From positions 1 through 64,000 of the forward strand of contig NZ_VULX01000010.1 in NCBI RefSeq assembly GCF_009696465.1: a stretch of DNA of 64,000 nucleotides. Direction: 5' to 3'. Under the pieces are notes generated by a model. It was not told the DNA's origin. It made no database searches and saw only the letters and a list, made by a program, of their open reading frames with translations. Positions 17,463 through 25,882 of the stretch are shown in pieces. Numbering within the stretch: position 1 is the first letter of the stretch; each line of letters begins with the position of its first letter. Source of the stretch: Inconstantimicrobium porci (lineage in GTDB: Bacteria; Bacillota; Clostridia; Clostridiales; Clostridiaceae). Made by a program: the position numbers and the translations under genes.

Positions 17463-17562
17463 GGACGAAATTGCATTCCACCATTTCTTTACACTAAAGT
17501 GTGAACCCTTTATCTTCAAAACTTTATAGTATTAAAAAGCGATCTTTTTAAATGCAATTTCC
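17463..17562. repeat. Inverted-repeat element family R, copy C (100 bp)
   Basis: Ends in GGACGAAATTGCATT and AATGCAATTTCC (inverted). The interior resembles copies at 40277 and 35784 when read on the minus strand (AAATTGCATT, then TAATACTATAAAG). No coding capacity; MITE-like. Confidence 0.6.
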
Positions 17563-17623
17563 ATACATTGAAAAAGATTTGAGAGATGAGATTAGAGATA
17601 TGAGAAAAGGATGAAAATTAAAT

Positions 17624-17654
17624 GGACTCTGCAAACAAACTGAATGCAGAGTCC
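17624..17654 (-). terminator. Hairpin, probable terminator of the mal operon
   Basis: 10-bp stem GGACTCTGCA / TGCAGAGTCC with 11-base loop, followed on the minus strand by ATTTAATTTT, downstream of the malG remnant. Confidence 0.6.
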
Positions 17655-17712
17655 CATAATCTAATATGAGGAATTTTGATTATGCAAATTAATTTTTAAT
17701 TAGCAGTAGGAT

Positions 17713-18196
17713 TTAACCTTTTACTGCACCTGCAACCAGTCCCTTTTCAATATATTTCTGAAGAGACATAAATAAAATTACTAGTGGGATAGCTGCAAGT
17801 ACAGAACCTGCTGCAAATGTTGTCCAGTGCTGATTAAATTGTCCATTTATATAACTTCTTAATAAACACATTATTGTCTGTGTTTCATCTGTATCTAGAA
17901 TCATGTTTGAAAAAATATATTCATTATATGTGCCCTGAATACTAAAGAAAAACATAACTGCAATCATTGGTCTTGCTAGCGGATGAATCTCCAGTTCCTA
18001 ATGATGCTCCTATTATTGATACTATAGGAAAGAATACAATAGCTATACATATCCATATAAATACTCTTTGTAACCACAGTTCTCTTTTCTCAAAACCTGT
18101 CAGTTTCTTTTTATATTTCAATTTTTCTTTTGATGATGTATTTATTAAATTACTTGATAAATTGCTCTGCATACTACTCAACCTCCTCAAAAGCAC
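17713..18196 (-). pseudogene. Maltodextrin ABC permease (MalG-type), deleted in the middle
   Basis: An N-terminal frame (true start probably ATG 18172, behind GAGGAGGTTGAGTAGT) encodes the cytoplasmic leader and first helix (LWLQRVFIWICIAIVFFPIV). A second frame (17713-17967) encodes the typical end (YNEYIFSNMILDTDETQTIM ... LVILFMSLQKYIEKGLVAGA). The two are out of frame, and about 100 or more residues including the EAA loop that contacts the ATPase are missing. It is a dead gene of the carbohydrate uptake 1 family. Confidence 0.85.
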
Positions 18197-18279
18197 CAGT
18201 CTTCTTCATCTGGATAAAACTTAGTGTTCCTATTATCAAAAATATAAGTACACTGTATGCAGCAGAGTAATTATACTAA
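18180..18279 (-). pseudogene. C-terminal remnant of MalF-type permease
   Basis: The minus-strand frame reads YNYSAAYSVLIFLIIGTLSF then IQMKKTGAFEEVE and a stop just before the malG start, the usual malF-malG spacing. Everything upstream of it is deleted; the next sequence is intergenic DNA ahead of the antiporter gene. Confidence 0.75.
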
Positions 18280-18319
18280 TATTTTTATATTAATTCACAT
18301 CATCGATTTTCACAAAATT

Positions 18320-19525
18320 TTAATTTTCAATAGGTTTATTTACTACCTTTTCTACTCCTGAATCATTTTTAGCGTACGCAAACTTCAGCAGAATAGGTGC
18401 ACTTATTGCAGCAATTATTACTGTTATTATTATTGGTGTTAAGAACATATCATTCATCATGTTCATTTTCATGCCTTTGCTGGCTATTACAAGGGCAACT
18501 TCACCTCTTGGAATCATGCCGACACCTACCTGAAGAACTTCATTTTTATTGTATCCGCATACTTTAGCTCCTATGCCACATCCTATTATTTTAGTAATAA
18601 GAGCCATAAATGCTAGTGATAATGTTATGATAACTGTGGTCATTCCCATATGAGGAATTTTTATATCAATACCAATGCTTGCAAAGAATATAGGTGTTAA
18701 AAGAATATATGATAAAGTATCAAATCTTCTGCTTAAATAATCAGTTTCCTTATTTCTTGATAAAATAAGTCCAGCTATATATGCTCCTGTAATATCGGCA
18801 ACTCCAAAAAATGTATCTGCACTATATGAAAGAAGAAGGCATACAACAAATGCTGCAATAACAAATCTTCTTTTATCGATATTATATTTCTCAACCCATT
18901 TTCCAAATAACTTTGAAACTACCATACCTGCAATAATTGACACTACAAAAAATGCTGCAACCTTACCCAATACTTTTACTATGCTTATTTTAGGATCTGT
19001 AATGCTTGTGATAACTGTAAGTACTATTATGCCCATAACATCATCCACAATTGCTGCACCAAGTACTGCGTTTGCTGACTTCATTGACATTTTGCCCATT
19101 TCTCTTAAAGTCTCCACTGTTATGCTTACTGATGTAGCTGTAAATACTGCACCTACAAATATATTCTGCATAAGCACAGTTCTGTTTGAGATATGAGGAT
19201 TAAAAATAGATGCTATCAAAAAACATCCTACCAGAGGCACAAGAACTCCAAGTAATGCTATAATCACAAGATCCTTTCCTGCACTTTTAAGCTGTTCTAT
19301 ATTACTTTCAAGTCCTGCATTAAACATCAGAACAATAACGCCAAGTTCAGCCACCTTGCTTATGAAGTCGCTTTCATGGACTATATTTAAAACAGCAGGT
19401 CCCATTATAACACCTGCAACAAGTGCTCCAACTACTTGAGGAAGCTTAAACTTCTTCGTTATAATCCCAAAGAATTTTGTGCTCAATAAAATAAGAGCAA
19501 TATCTAATAAATATCCCTCTGACAT
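18320..19525 (-). CDS. Cation:proton antiporter, CPA2 family
   Basis: A 401-aa membrane protein with about 12-13 helices and the NapA/KefB-like Na_H_exchanger fold: LPQVVGALVAGVIMGPAVL near the N-terminus, GLESNIEQLKSAGKD, the ion-binding region LGAAIVDDVMGIIVL with paired Asp residues, and GVGMIPRGEVALVIASKGM near the C-terminus. The Asp pair fits an electrogenic Na+(or K+)/H+ exchanger. There is no C-terminal RCK domain. AAAGGGG precedes the ATG. It is transcribed alone. Confidence 0.9.
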   Translation of the reverse strand: MSEGYLLDIALILLSTKFFGIITKKFKLPQVVGALVAGVIMGPAVLNIVHESDFISKVAELGVIVLMFNAGLESNIEQLKSAGKDLVIIALLGVLVPLVGCFLIASIFNPHISNRTVLMQNIFVGAVFTATSVSITVETLREMGKMSMKSANAVLGAAIVDDVMGIIVLTVITSITDPKISIVKVLGKVAAFFVVSIIAGMVVSKLFGKWVEKYNIDKRRFVIAAFVVCLLLSYSADTFFGVADITGAYIAGLILSRNKETDYLSRRFDTLSYILLTPIFFASIGIDIKIPHMGMTTVIITLSLAFMALITKIIGCGIGAKVCGYNKNEVLQVGVGMIPRGEVALVIASKGMKMNMMNDMFLTPIIITVIIAAISAPILLKFAYAKNDSGVEKVVNKPIEN

Positions 19526-19872
19526 AAAAAATCAACCCCTTTCACTCGCATTCCATTTTATTCCATATTTTTATTATATACCTGAGGCTTGTATTTTAAA
19601 ATCTAAATGTTAATTTATCTTGTTATATATTACTTTTTCTTGTTCTTCTATAGTTCTTACTTCATGTTGTAGAAGCCATCAAATATAATATGCTCATATC
19701 TATAATACATAAAAAACAGCTGATTAATATTATGAATTAAATTCCATAATACTAATCAGCTGTATTCATAATATTACGCAGGAATTATCCTTAACGCTAT
19801 TACCTATTTCCTTCAATTATTATTATATATTTACTATTCGCGCAAATCAATACAAAACAATATTGAATAATT
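19526..19872. other. Intergenic region with strong hairpin
   Basis: Contains a long stem (19716-19734 with 19745-19763, ACAGCTGATTA / TAATCAGCTGT at the base). It is terminator-like, but no gene ends nearby on the plus strand; otherwise no coding signal. Confidence 0.45.
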
Positions 19873-20001
19873 ATGATCGAAATTATCTCTATTCTTAAAG
19901 ACTCTGACTTTGCAAAAGTCATCTGTATTGGTGGCGAATTTAACAAGGAAGCTGGCGGTATAATAGGCTCTGCTGCAAATAACTGTAGTTTGTCGGAATA
20001 A
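19873..20001 (+). pseudogene. DeoR-family regulator fragment
   Basis: A 42-aa frame reads ILKDSDFAKVICIGGEFNKE then AGGIIGSAAN, matching the sugar-phosphate-binding (DeoRC) domain of DeoR-type repressors. No DNA-binding domain and no further C-terminus are present, so it is a relic. Confidence 0.6.
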
Positions 20002-20496
20002 TATAATGATACAATAATATTTAAAGATTGAAATATTTTAATACATTAGTAGTTTAGTATTATAGTACTGTAATACTAAACTATTTTTATATTTAATTAT
20101 TAATGTATTTCACTATTATCATACTGTAGTACCATCCACTTATTTCTTCAGTACTTCTTAATATTAATTGATACTATCGTACTAATATACCTACATATTA
20201 GAATACTTTAATACTAATATATCTTAATATTATGCTCTTAAAATAAAATGCTGAGCTGCTTCATATTGTTTAATACTATACTATTATAATATTGTAATAC
20301 TAATATATTATTAATTTCTAATATTTAAGTATTATAATAATATAGTATTATATGTATCAATGTAGATTTAAAGCCAGGTCCAGCTATTAACATGAGGATT
20401 ATTTCACATTCTCATCATTAATAATACTAGTACCTGGCTTATAATATCTTGTTATTTAAGAGAAAATAATGGTTTATAAATTAAGGGTTCAAGGAA
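20002..20496. repeat. AT-rich TAATATTA/AGTATT word block
   Basis: About 300 bases (20030-20350) are built almost only from words such as TTAGTATTATAGTACT, TAATACTAATATA and CTTAATATTA. No ORF. A weak hairpin (AGCCAGGTC ... TACCTGGCTT, 20370-20440) follows at the end of the hsp20 transcript. Confidence 0.6.
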
Positions 20497-20949
20497 TTAT
20501 TCAATTTTAATTCTGTTACTATTAACTTGTGTTTTATATTTCTTAGGGAGTATAACCTGCAGCTCATTGTTCACAAATCTTGCTCTTATATTTGCTTCAT
20601 CAACATTGTCGATGTGAAAGCTTCTTGTAAACTGCTGACTACATCGCTGCCTCATCATATAGTTGCTGTTGTCATTATTCTTCTCAGCATTTCTCTGTGC
20701 AGAAATAATTAGATTGTTATTCTTATATTCAAGTGAAATATCTTCCTTATTAACGCCAGGAAGACTAGCCCTTACTGCATAGTTATCTTCATTTTCCTTA
20801 ATATCAATAGGTGAATATGAATTCATGTTCATATTATTATATGATGCCATAAAACCATCATTAAAGAACATATCTATAAAGTTTTCAAATTCATTCTCAA
20901 AAGCATCAATATCATAACTTCTACGTCTAAAAGGTATTACACCAAACAT
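20497..20949 (-). CDS. Hsp20/alpha-crystallin small heat-shock protein (second gene)
   Basis: A 150-aa small heat-shock protein with the alpha-crystallin domain: DIKENEDNYAVRASLPGVNK, the NNLIISAQRN strand, FTRSFHIDNVDEANIRARF, and NNELQVILPKK. It forms oligomers that hold unfolding proteins in solution for refolding. It follows a paralogue by 27 bases with its own GGAGGTCTTTAGC site, so both come from one transcript. Confidence 0.93.
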   Translation of the reverse strand: MFGVIPFRRRSYDIDAFENEFENFIDMFFNDGFMASYNNMNMNSYSPIDIKENEDNYAVRASLPGVNKEDISLEYKNNNLIISAQRNAEKNNDNSNYMMRQRCSQQFTRSFHIDNVDEANIRARFVNNELQVILPKKYKTQVNSNRIKIE

Positions 20950-20976
20950 GCTAAAGACCTCCTAATTGTATTAATA

Positions 20977-21417
20977 TTATTCAATTGCAATCTTTCTAGA
21001 ATTTTCAATATTTTTATTTTTCTTAGGAAGAGTTATCTCAAGCTCACCATCATTGAATTTTGCTTTTATATTTTCTTCCTCAATATTTTCTACATAAAAG
21101 CTTCTTGTAAATTCACCATAGCTTCTTTCTTTTCTAATGTAATTTTCCTCATTCTCATTTTTCTCTTCATTTCTCTTTGCTGAAATAACAAGATTATTAT
21201 TGTTATAATCTATAGCAATATCCTCCTTCTTTACTCCTGGAAGATCAACCTTTACTGTGAAGTTGTCCTTGCTTTCCTTGATATCAGCTCTTAAATCACT
21301 TCTTCCGTGAAATACTGGTGCAAAATCATCATTAAAGAAGTTATTTACAAATCTTTCAAATGAATCACCAGCCTCCTGTAAATCGTTATTTGTTCTAAAA
21401 GGTATTAATCCGAACAT
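20977..21417 (-). CDS. Hsp20/alpha-crystallin small heat-shock protein (first gene)
   Basis: A 146-aa Hsp20, closely similar to the next gene (same MFG-IPFR start and same domain order: VKVDLPGVKKEDIAIDY, NNLVISAKRNEEKNE, EFTRSFYVENIEEENIKAKF, GELEITLPKK). The pair arose by tandem duplication and has diverged mainly in the N-terminal arm and mid loop. The promoter upstream overlaps a CtsR-like box, so expression should rise with heat or protein damage. Confidence 0.94.
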   Translation of the reverse strand: MFGLIPFRTNNDLQEAGDSFERFVNNFFNDDFAPVFHGRSDLRADIKESKDNFTVKVDLPGVKKEDIAIDYNNNNLVISAKRNEEKNENEENYIRKERSYGEFTRSFYVENIEEENIKAKFNDGELEITLPKKNKNIENSRKIAIE

Positions 21418-21536
21418 ACTAAAGACCTCCTAATATATTTAAATTTTATATACTTGCTGATTGTTCGAGAAGAGAAACTTTAAAAAGATCTATCATTTCA
21501 TCTTCTTTATTTTTCTCTCTTTCTCTTTACAACTTT

Positions 21537-21566
21537 ATTGTAGTTTTAAGGTCAAGGAAAGTCAAA
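21537..21566 (-). promoter_or_regulatory. Sigma-A promoter overlapping a CtsR-like operator
   Basis: On the minus strand, TTGACT (21560-21565) and TACAAT (21537-21542) are separated by 17 bases, a near-ideal promoter. A direct heptad repeat GGTCAAG-GAA-AGTCAAA (21550-21566, plus strand) covers the -35 and spacer. This matches the CtsR box (GGTCAAA-N3-GGTCAAA) at most positions. Confidence 0.75.
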
Positions 21567-21600
21567 GTTAACAAAATAGTACTCTGACCTTCCTTATTTT

Positions 21601-21987
21601 TTAGAAGCTGTTTTGATTAAATTATCTTCGTTTTACTAATTGTATCTTAATATTACTAATTATTTCTTGTGTTTTTGACCTTTATATAAAATTCCTTCTA
21701 AATTATTCATTAAAATTTGCATAAAAAAGTAGTGGACAATCTTTATTGCAATGATTTTAAATAATCATCTTATAAAAGCCTGTCCACTTATCTATATTAG
21801 GATATTTAATTATCTCTACAAACTTCGCTTAACACTGTATTTACAGACTGTCATATGCAATATTTTAATACCTTTATATTTTAATATTATATTATTATAG
21901 TATTAAAGTATATTGATATTTGGATAGTTTTATACTCTAGTATTTTAAATTTTTAATAACATGATAGCCTATTACTAAAATAATAGG
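21601..21987. other. Non-coding region
   Basis: An inverted pair AGTGGACA ... TGTCCACT (about 21731-21784) encloses ~40 bases, then AT-rich TAATATT-type words. No gene is seen. Confidence 0.4.
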
Positions 21988-22190
21988 TTATAATATTTTG
22001 ATTATTTCCTTTAATTCAGCTATTTCTCTATCTGGTATATATCTATCATCTATGGGAACCTGCATTCCTCCAAAACCCTGTTTGATCCAGATTCTTTGAG
22101 TGCTATTTCAAAAAGCTTAACATCAGGCTTCATAACCTTATAGTCCCATGATGATATTATATAATCAAAATATTTAAGTATTCCCCCTAA
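21988..22190 (-). pseudogene. HAD-family hydrolase, internally deleted remnant
   Basis: The minus strand encodes LKYFDYIISSWDYKVMKPDV then KLFEIALKESG, the HAD segment with the conserved KPD lysine. After a frame change comes GFGGMQVPIDDRYIPDREIA then ELKEIIKIL and a stop, a typical HAD C-terminus. The nucleophile Asp motif at the start and the middle are missing. Confidence 0.65.
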
Positions 22191-22199
22191 TCGCTGTAT

Positions 22200-22600
22200 T
22201 TAAGCAGTTTAAGCCTTATTATTTAATATTAATATTAATATATTTGTATTAACATATCTTAGTATTAACATATTGTGAAATCAAAACATCTTAATATTAA
22301 GATACTAAATAGTTATGTATTCTGACACACAAATCTTACGTTATCTTACTATCTTAATATTAGGATATCATTTTACTATAGTACTATATTACCAACATAC
22401 TGTGGTATTACTATACTACAATATCTTATAATTTTATATTTTAATAATTAAAATATATTAATACCCTGATTACTTAAATACTTTATTATAAAAATATTAT
22501 AATACCAAACTATTAAGGTATTAACTCTGTATTGCTTAAACTTCAGATTTTCTTTACTTTATATTAAGAAATTACTGCTATACTTTAGATTATTAAGTTG
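22200..22600. repeat. AT-rich TAATATTA/AGTATT word block
   Basis: Same composition as 20030-20350: dense TTAATATTA, AGTATTAAC, TATAGTACTATA words, no ORF. Confidence 0.55.
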
Positions 22601-22638
22601 AGCGATAAATCATATTTTTTAAGTTAGGAGTGTTAATA

Positions 22639-23154
22639 ATGAAAAAGTATAATTGGCTCTTTTGTACCAAGCATAACAGCACTTTTTTTTATTTACCATT
22701 ATGAAGGGAAGGAGAAATTAAAAAAATGTCTTAAGAAAGTTGCTGCCTTTAAAACTAATCCTCTAATTTATTTATTCATATTTTCCTACTCAGTAATCAT
22801 CATATTCTTACCACTTTTTATATGTAATTCTCTAGGATTCAATTATTCAATAAATATTTCCAGCAATGTGTTTGGTTATAGTACGCATTCAGTAATTCAG
22901 GTTTTTCTCTGCCTGCTGCTAATATCTATAGCGGGTAGTCCCTTAGGTGAAGAAATAGGATGGAGGGAAACTTGTTTATAGTAATCTTGTTTCATGCAAT
23001 AGATGATTTTGTAAACTATAGCTGTCTTCATGATCTCATGAACCTTTTAAACACTTCAAATATATATCGCACAACATACTATGCTGTACTCTTTATCATT
23101 CTCTTGTTAATCAGTATTGATATGATTAGAAAGCCAGTAAAATATGAAATATAA
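22639..23154 (+). pseudogene. CPBP-family membrane protease (CAAX protease-like), broken
   Basis: ATG 22639 has a good AGGAG site, but the frame shifts within 70 bases. The main part then reads ITALFFIYHYEGKEKLKK ... IAGSPLGEEIGWRE with the metal-binding EExxxR motif. It jumps straight to the last conserved motif (LFIVILFHAIDDFVNYS, with the His) in a new frame, followed by the final helix. A frameshift plus an internal deletion make it inactive. Family members act in protein processing or bacteriocin self-immunity. Confidence 0.75.
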
Positions 23155-23159
23155 ATCAT

Positions 23160-23460
23160 GTTTTGGTGGGTTACTTTGATATTCGTATACTTGAATACTT
23201 TATTATTAAAGTATTATGTTATATTAGTATTTGAATTATTGAGTATTTTAGTATTTTAGTATTAAAAGTAAAACTAATAATATAAGTTACGAGCATAGTA
23301 TTTAATTATTATAGTACTATGTTATCTTAATATTAGTCCTTTTAGCCCGCATACTTTCTATACTTTACAAGATACTGATAATATTAAAGTATACTGAAAT
23401 ACCTTAACATTATAATTACTTAATATTTTATAATTATAATATTAAAAAATCTTATACGTG
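23160..23460. repeat. AT-rich TAATATTA/AGTATT word block
   Basis: Third large block of the same words (TATTAAAGTATTATGTTATATTAGTATT-like runs). No ORF or hairpin terminator. Confidence 0.5.
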
Positions 23461-23471
23461 TTTCATATTTC

Positions 23472-23579
23472 TTATACTGCCAAATCTTTTGTATGTGAAT
23501 CAGCAATTACTTCAATTTTTATTTCTGTGTTCGAGTTAGAATTTACTTCTGGAAAGAATTCGTAATTGATATCATTCAT
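23472..23579 (-). CDS. Possible 35-aa peptide
   Basis: ATG at 23579 with GAGG nine bases upstream; the product begins MNDINYEFFPEVNSNSNTEI and ends KDLAV. It has no recognisable family and no neighbour in operon. It may be a real small protein or the end of a lost gene. Confidence 0.35.
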   Translation of the reverse strand: MNDINYEFFPEVNSNSNTEIKIEVIADSHTKDLAV

Positions 23580-23758
23580 CTATTTATTCCTCAACTTTAA
23601 TTATATTCTTTATTTAGAATACAGGAGACAATCTAAAAATTCGATTGTGATATTATAGTATAGTAATACTATAATACTTTTATATTTAAATATTTTATTA
23701 TTTTATCACCTTAATATCTTGTCTAGTCAGCTTAGTTTTCTTTATTATCATATTTACA

Positions 23759-23794
23759 AAAATAAACATGTTTCACGTGAAACATGTTTATTTT
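23759..23794. promoter_or_regulatory. parS: Perfect parS site (ParB/Spo0J binding) in a 36-bp palindrome
   Basis: TGTTTCACGTGAAACA at 23769-23784 is an exact match to the bacterial chromosomal parS consensus. The symmetry continues for ten more bases on each side (AAATAAACA... / ...TGTTTATTT), giving an uninterrupted 36-bp palindrome. No ParB gene with the matching HTH is in this window. The only partition protein partner seen is a ribbon-helix-helix protein at 38464. The site should load ParB from elsewhere in the cell. Confidence 0.85.
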
Positions 23795-23929
23795 AAGCTC
23801 ATTTTTTAGATGATTTTTAACAATAATTAAGTGATGAAATATAACTCAAATTCTAAATAGATTTTGTTAATAAAATACATAAATATATTCTTGAAATATG
23901 AAATTATATTCACCAGTTAATTAAGAGTA

Positions 23930-24145
23930 TTAAAGATAAAACTTAATATAAAATGGATTGCAAGACATATTACGAAGCCTCCGCTCTAACACGCTACAAG
24001 TCCGCTTCTTCATATGTCTTGCAGCCCAACGATTAACTACAGTATATGCAGTTGGAAGTATACGTGCACTTTCATGCATGGACATACCTTCATCAATAAT
24101 CCTACTAACAGCTTCTAATCTTTCTTCATATGAATATTTAGTCAA
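23930..24145 (-). pseudogene. IS3-type transposase OrfA fragment interrupted by palindromic element E
   Basis: The first ~43 residues (YSYEERLEAVSRIIDEGMSM then HESARILPTAYTVVNRWAA) form an IS3-type OrfA helix-turn-helix. From residue ~44 the frame is the E palindrome, translated as nonsense, and the rest of the gene is gone. An inverted pair (CACCTACAAATG at ~24155 and CATTTGTGGTG at ~24182) precedes the start and may be an IS end. Confidence 0.7.
23955..24029. repeat. Palindromic element family E, copy 2
   Basis: Arms TTGCAAGACATAT / ATATGTCTTGCAG. The inner part on the minus strand is GAAGAAGCGGACTTG ... GCGGAGGCTTCG. Compared with copies 1 and 3, the arm base pair A-T (GAAAG/CTTTC) is changed on both sides to C-G (GCAAG/CTTGC), so pairing is preserved. 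It lies inside a transposase reading frame. Confidence 0.8.
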
Positions 24146-24179
24146 AAAAATACACCTACAAATGATAGATAATTAGTCT

Positions 24180-24286
24180 AACATTTGTGGTGAACTTTAA
24201 ATTAACTGATTCCTAATCATAAAAAATCGAAGATTTGGAATGCCTGCTTAAATTCGAGTACCCAAATCAAAGATTTGGACTCTCAC
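24180..24286. other. Short repeat-mosaic stretch
   Basis: Contains words shared with other intergenic mosaics (AACTGATTCC, AAATCAAAGATTTGGA twice in variant form). No gene. Confidence 0.35.
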
Positions 24287-25069
24287 TTAGCACCCTGTAG
24301 ATTTATAGTGTCTTATGCCAAATCTCCATAGGATTTCGCATGGGATTGCAAAGAGTAGTGTAACTAATGGAGAAAACATATATAATATGCTGTTGCCTGG
24401 ACATTTATCTATAAGATATAAAAACGGATAATAATTTATAAATGCAAGTGGTACAACATAAGTAAAGAATAGAAGTACTCCTTTCTTATAAATATCTAGT
24501 GGATATGAAGCGATTTCTCTTCCTCCATCAGTAAAGATGTTCATGAATTCTAATCCTTCTATAGTAAAAAAGCATAAAGAAGCATAAATTTTAAAAAGAC
24601 AAAAGAAGAAAAATGCTCCTGAAAATATCATTAGTAAGAGAGTAATTGTTTTAGAAGCTGTCCAATTAACTTTGCAGGTATTAACTGCATAAATCATGAT
24701 GATTATAGCTTCAATAAATCTTCCTATCCTGCTTAGTTCTATCTTTGTGCCAAGAACCTGTAGCGTAATGCTTCTTGGTCTGACCATTATTCTATCAAAC
24801 TGTCCATTTGAAATTATGCTTGAAAACTGATCGAATCCTCTGGCAAAACATTCTCCCAGTGAAAAAGACAATGTTATAGCACTAAAACATAATAGAATTT
24901 CATTAAATTTGTAGCCTTCAATTGATCCAAACCTGTCAAAGAGCGCATATATTCCTATAAATGAAAACAAAGTAGTAATAGCCTGTCCTAATGCTGTTAA
25001 AATAAATGATGTTTTATATTCCAGCATTGATTTTAGATGAATAGATAAATATTTTAAGTAAAGCCTCAT
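24287..25069 (-). CDS. ABC-2 type transporter permease (ABC2_membrane_6 family)
   Basis: A 260-aa permease with about six membrane helices and the family signature region LLCFSAITLSFSLGECFARG ... FDRIMVRPRSITLQVLG. It is the third gene of a compact operon (ATPase, permease, permease), with 3 bases between it and the preceding permease. Such YhhJ/DUF990-like two-permease exporters belong to the DrrAB-type group. The substrate (peptide, lipid or drug) cannot be inferred. Confidence 0.88.
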   Translation of the reverse strand: MRLYLKYLSIHLKSMLEYKTSFILTALGQAITTLFSFIGIYALFDRFGSIEGYKFNEILLCFSAITLSFSLGECFARGFDQFSSIISNGQFDRIMVRPRSITLQVLGTKIELSRIGRFIEAIIIMIYAVNTCKVNWTASKTITLLLMIFSGAFFFFCLFKIYASLCFFTIEGLEFMNIFTDGGREIASYPLDIYKKGVLLFFTYVVPLAFINYYPFLYLIDKCPGNSILYMFSPLVTLLFAIPCEILWRFGIRHYKSTGC

Positions 25070-25072
25070 ATC

Positions 25073-25882
25073 TTAACCTCCTTGTACTACAACTTTCTTT
25101 AACGTTCTTCTCATTAGCAGTTTTCCAAAGGAAACAAGCACTACAGCCCAGAAAAACTGAATTAGTATTACTGTTAATGCTTTTTCAGCACTTATATCGC
25201 CACTATAAATCCTAAAAGGAGTGTTCTGCATATAAGCAAAAGGAGTCAGATTGATTATCTTTACTAAATTATCAGGAAGAAGCGGTATAGGGACAACCCC
25301 ACCTGCTAAGAAATCAGCAGTAGTCGTAAAGACTATTTTAAGTCCTATAGGAGAAACTGTATAAAAACTAAGAATATAAATAAACATGTTATAGGATACA
25401 ATCACAATAAGAGCTAAAATAATTGAAATAAGAAATAATATAAAGCTCTTAAAACTATATGGTAGTGAAAGATTATAAGGTTTAGGAATTAAAAGAGATA
25501 CAATTATTATTGGAAAGCATCTAAGCACTGCTTTGGCAACTCTATTAGCACAGCTTTTGGAAAACCAGGTGTCATAAAGACTTATAGGTCTTACAAGTTC
25601 ATATGCCACATTTCCTGATGTAATAAGCTCTAATATGTCATTATCAACAAACCAAGTCATAAAAAGAGCTAAAAAAGCCTGCTGAAGCCATATATAACTA
25701 ACTAGTGAAGGTAATTTCATACTAGCAGCTGCTGGATTTGATTTATAAAATGCTTCATACATCATGATGTACATAAATCCCCAGGCAAGCTGAGTAATAA
25801 CTCCTGCACAAGCTGCAGTTCTATATTGAAGCCCATTGATAAACTTTATTTTAAAAAATGATAAATATGATTTCACATTCAT
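25073..25882 (-). CDS. ABC-2 type transporter permease
   Basis: A 269-aa paralogous permease with six predicted helices and the same mid-protein pattern (WFVDNDILELITSGNVAYEL, VRPISLYDTWFSK). Its start overlaps the stop of the ATPase gene by four bases (ATGA-type coupling), so the two subunits are made together. It presumably forms a heterodimer with the next permease. Confidence 0.88.
   Translation of the reverse strand: MNVKSYLSFFKIKFINGLQYRTAACAGVITQLAWGFMYIMMYEAFYKSNPAAASMKLPSLVSYIWLQQAFLALFMTWFVDNDILELITSGNVAYELVRPISLYDTWFSKSCANRVAKAVLRCFPIIIVSLLIPKPYNLSLPYSFKSFILFLISIILALIVIVSYNMFIYILSFYTVSPIGLKIVFTTTADFLAGGVVPIPLLPDNLVKIINLTPFAYMQNTPFRIYSGDISAEKALTVILIQFFWAVVLVSFGKLLMRRTLKKVVVQGG

Noticed and set aside
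19716-19763. Attachment site or IS end
   Set aside because: It is a single strong hairpin with no neighbouring integrase and no second copy; it fits a terminator better.
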